Assembly (NCBI GenBank): GCA_003152955.1
Contig: PMBQ01000238.1
Location: 1-5,311, forward strand
Reading direction: 5' to 3'
Length of the DNA: 5,311 nucleotides
Source of the DNA: Candidatus Bathyarchaeota archaeon
Lineage (GTDB): Archaea > Thermoproteota > Bathyarchaeia > 40CM-2-53-6 > FEN-987
Positions 3,924 to 5,311 of this stretch are shown one piece after another. A program made the translations under genes and the position numbers. Within the stretch, counting starts at the first letter, position 1. Each line of letters begins with the position of its first letter. Under the pieces are notes generated by a model. It saw only the letters and a program-made list of their open reading frames with translations, had not been told where the DNA came from and searched no databases.

Positions 3924-5311
3924 CTATCTAACGACTCGCCAAACATACTTCTCAATTGCGACAGCACGCACGCCGATGTAGCTCAGGACTACTGTGAGAG
4001 CCCATGCGAAGACAGTCTTCATGAAACCAGACCTCTCATATCTCCTGGCTGATGTCCGCACTACCTCATTTAGCATAATGTGTTTCCCGCGTCCTCGAAG
4101 TCTCTTGCACATATCCACCGCCTCTTCGTTCATATTCTCATCAAATCCACCTAACAGCCAGAAGGTGTCTCTTCGAACGAAGAACGACGACCCCATCCCA
4201 GAGATTCCAAGAATATTACTCACCATATCTCTGAATGCGCAAAGGGCTCTGTACCTGAACCGGTCGGGTGGCGAATACATGAGGTGCGCGCCGCCCGCAA
4301 CAACTTCCGAGTTTTGAAAGGATGTTGTGATGCTTCGCAGTAGAGTCGGTGGAACTGTGGCGTCTCCATGCAAGAAAAGAAGGATGCTGCCCCTCGCGCC
4401 CATGGCCCCTAAATTCTCCTGGTGCTGTCTTCCAGGCCGACTTGAAACAACAACCCGGTCTGCAAATTGGTTTGCAATCTCTAGCGTTCTGTCGCTGCTA
4501 CCACCGTCTACTACGATTATTTCAGTGGAGCACGGCTGTGCACGAATCGGGAGAATTGTTGCTTCTAGTGTATTTTCTTCGTTTAGTGTCGGAATAACCA
4601 CTGAGACTTCGCTTTCCGATTCCTGCGAGGAAACAGACGGGAGAGTTCTGAGCATCGCCTCAGTGCGGGGATGACTGGCTAGCGTCTTCTTCTTTAGGAG
4701 ATTTAGGTCATCGATGTCATCAAGATCAACCCGATCATCAAGGACAGTGAGAGGCAGATTACTGGCCCGTGCTTGGACAATTAACTTTGATACGGCTTTG
4801 CTACTGCTTGTGCAGTCAATTGAGCTGTAAAGCCAGCTCGCTAGACCAGATGTCAACCCTATGAGGTATGTGCCTCCGTCGCATGTGGGTCCTAGGACAA
4901 GGTGCTGTTCCTTTCTATCTGCAGCAACCTCCAAGGCTTGAAATGTTTCTTGAAGCAGATTCTCGTCTAGCTCTGCTTGGTCGCCAAAGACAAGCGCTGC
5001 AACGTCGGTGCCGTCATTGAAAGCGGTCTTGAGGGCCATCGCTATTCTTCCTGCAGTCGTCTCTTTCTCATCTTGGGGGAAGAACGAGACCTTTGTCTCG
5101 CGCTCAGGACGCAAGAGCTCTCTAATCGTCGATCCTTCGTTTTCTGGCCAGTAAGCGACATACAGTCTAACATTCAACGACTGCGCTAGGTTCTTCATTA
5201 TGTCAAATATATCCAGGAGAATAGCGGAGTAGAGGTTGCTGGCATCTTGGGGAGTTAAACCATGTGCTCCTGTGAGGCGAGTCTTCACTCGACCAGGGTC
5301 TGGGACTTTCG
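3924..5311 (-). CDS. CofC-like (DUF2064) transferase fused to family 2 glycosyltransferase (5' end outside window)
   Basis: A two-domain protein joining families that are usually separate neighbours, the TIGR04282-type (CofC-like, DUF2064) and TIGR04283-type (GT2) transferases named for their association with a radical SAM/selenodomain protein. Numbering starts at GTG 5288. That GTG is internal: the frame stays open to the right edge and the preceding codons read KVPDPGR, giving the nucleotide-binding motif PxPGRVKTRL, so the true start lies outside. Domain 1 (about 1-200) shows FGDQAEL (D103), GPTCDGGTYLIGL (133-145) and VDLDDIDDL. Domain 2 (about 227-440) shows VVIPTLNEE (230-238), EIIVVDGGSSDRT (256-268), LHGDA with D309 as the metal-binding acidic residue, FVRRDTFWLLGGFDE (370-384) and RTSARRYERSGF (411-422). 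A hydrophobic helix at 423-441 may touch the membrane. Where relatives have GDQ and MED, this protein reads MGS (365-367) and EEA (388-390). Likely role is activating a sugar-like group and transferring it to a lipid or small molecule; the substrate is unknown. Confidence 0.9.
   Translation of the reverse strand, partial: KVPDPGRVKTRLTGAHGLTPQDASNLYSAILLDIFDIMKNLAQSLNVRLYVAYWPENEGSTIRELLRPERETKVSFFPQDEKETTAGRIAMALKTAFNDGTDVAALVFGDQAELDENLLQETFQALEVAADRKEQHLVLGPTCDGGTYLIGLTSGLASWLYSSIDCTSSSKAVSKLIVQARASNLPLTVLDDRVDLDDIDDLNLLKKKTLASHPRTEAMLRTLPSVSSQESESEVSVVIPTLNEENTLEATILPIRAQPCSTEIIVVDGGSSDRTLEIANQFADRVVVSSRPGRQHQENLGAMGARGSILLFLHGDATVPPTLLRSITTSFQNSEVVAGGAHLMYSPPDRFRYRALCAFRDMVSNILGISGMGSSFFVRRDTFWLLGGFDENMNEEAVDMCKRLRGRGKHIMLNEVVRTSARRYERSGFMKTVFAWALTVVLSYIGVRAVAIEKYVWRVVR

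Noticed and set aside
5286..5288. GTG as the start of the transferase fusion.
   Set aside because: The frame continues to the window edge and the codons before it complete the family motif PxPGRVKTRL, so the start lies outside the window.

Overview
The window looks like chromosomal DNA from an archaeon of moderate GC content, possibly from the Thaumarchaeota/Bathyarchaeota side of the tree; I cannot be more precise. Pointers are AGGTGAGG/GGAG-type ribosome binding sites, TATA-like boxes (TTTAATAT, AATAAATA, TTTAAT) ahead of genes, heavy use of TTG and GTG starts, and a gene content common in archaea (SUF cysteine desulfurase with a Rieske ferredoxin, a ferritin-like/VIT1 membrane protein). 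A bacterial origin is not formally excluded. No mobile element, CRISPR array, rRNA or convincing tRNA was found.

Layout, left to right. 1-399 (minus, runs off the left edge): N-terminal 133 residues of a SufS-type cysteine desulfurase. 483-791 (minus): a complete 102-residue Rieske [2Fe-2S] ferredoxin, 83 bp upstream of sufS and in the same direction. 792-1089: divergent intergenic region with TATA-like elements and several nested inverted repeats. 1090-1314 (plus): an unrecognised 74-residue protein with a strong ribosome binding site. 1465/1600-2349 (plus): a ferritin-like plus VIT1/CCC1 (MbfA-like) membrane iron protein, whose first ferritin helix lies upstream of the only canonical start codon. 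2350-2790: gene-poor gap between convergent genes. 2791-3675 (minus): a 294-residue duplicated carboxymuconolactone decarboxylase/AhpD-like protein with no CxxC in either half. 3676-3923: intergenic with a small perfect hairpin. 3924-5311 (minus, runs off the right edge): a fusion of a CofC-like/DUF2064 nucleotidyltransferase-type domain with a family 2 glycosyltransferase.

The left half has an iron and sulfur theme: SufS mobilises sulfur for Fe-S cluster assembly, the Rieske ferredoxin carries such a cluster, and the ferritin-like/VIT1 protein probably moves or stores iron. The right half (CMD-like protein and transferase fusion) is not obviously linked to it. No clearly new multi-gene system is visible. 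The points most worth a second look are the unresolved start of the ferritin-VIT gene, the degenerate active sites of the tandem CMD protein, the two-transferase fusion with an altered GT2 acidic motif, and the symmetrical half-sites around a TATA-like box in the divergent region.
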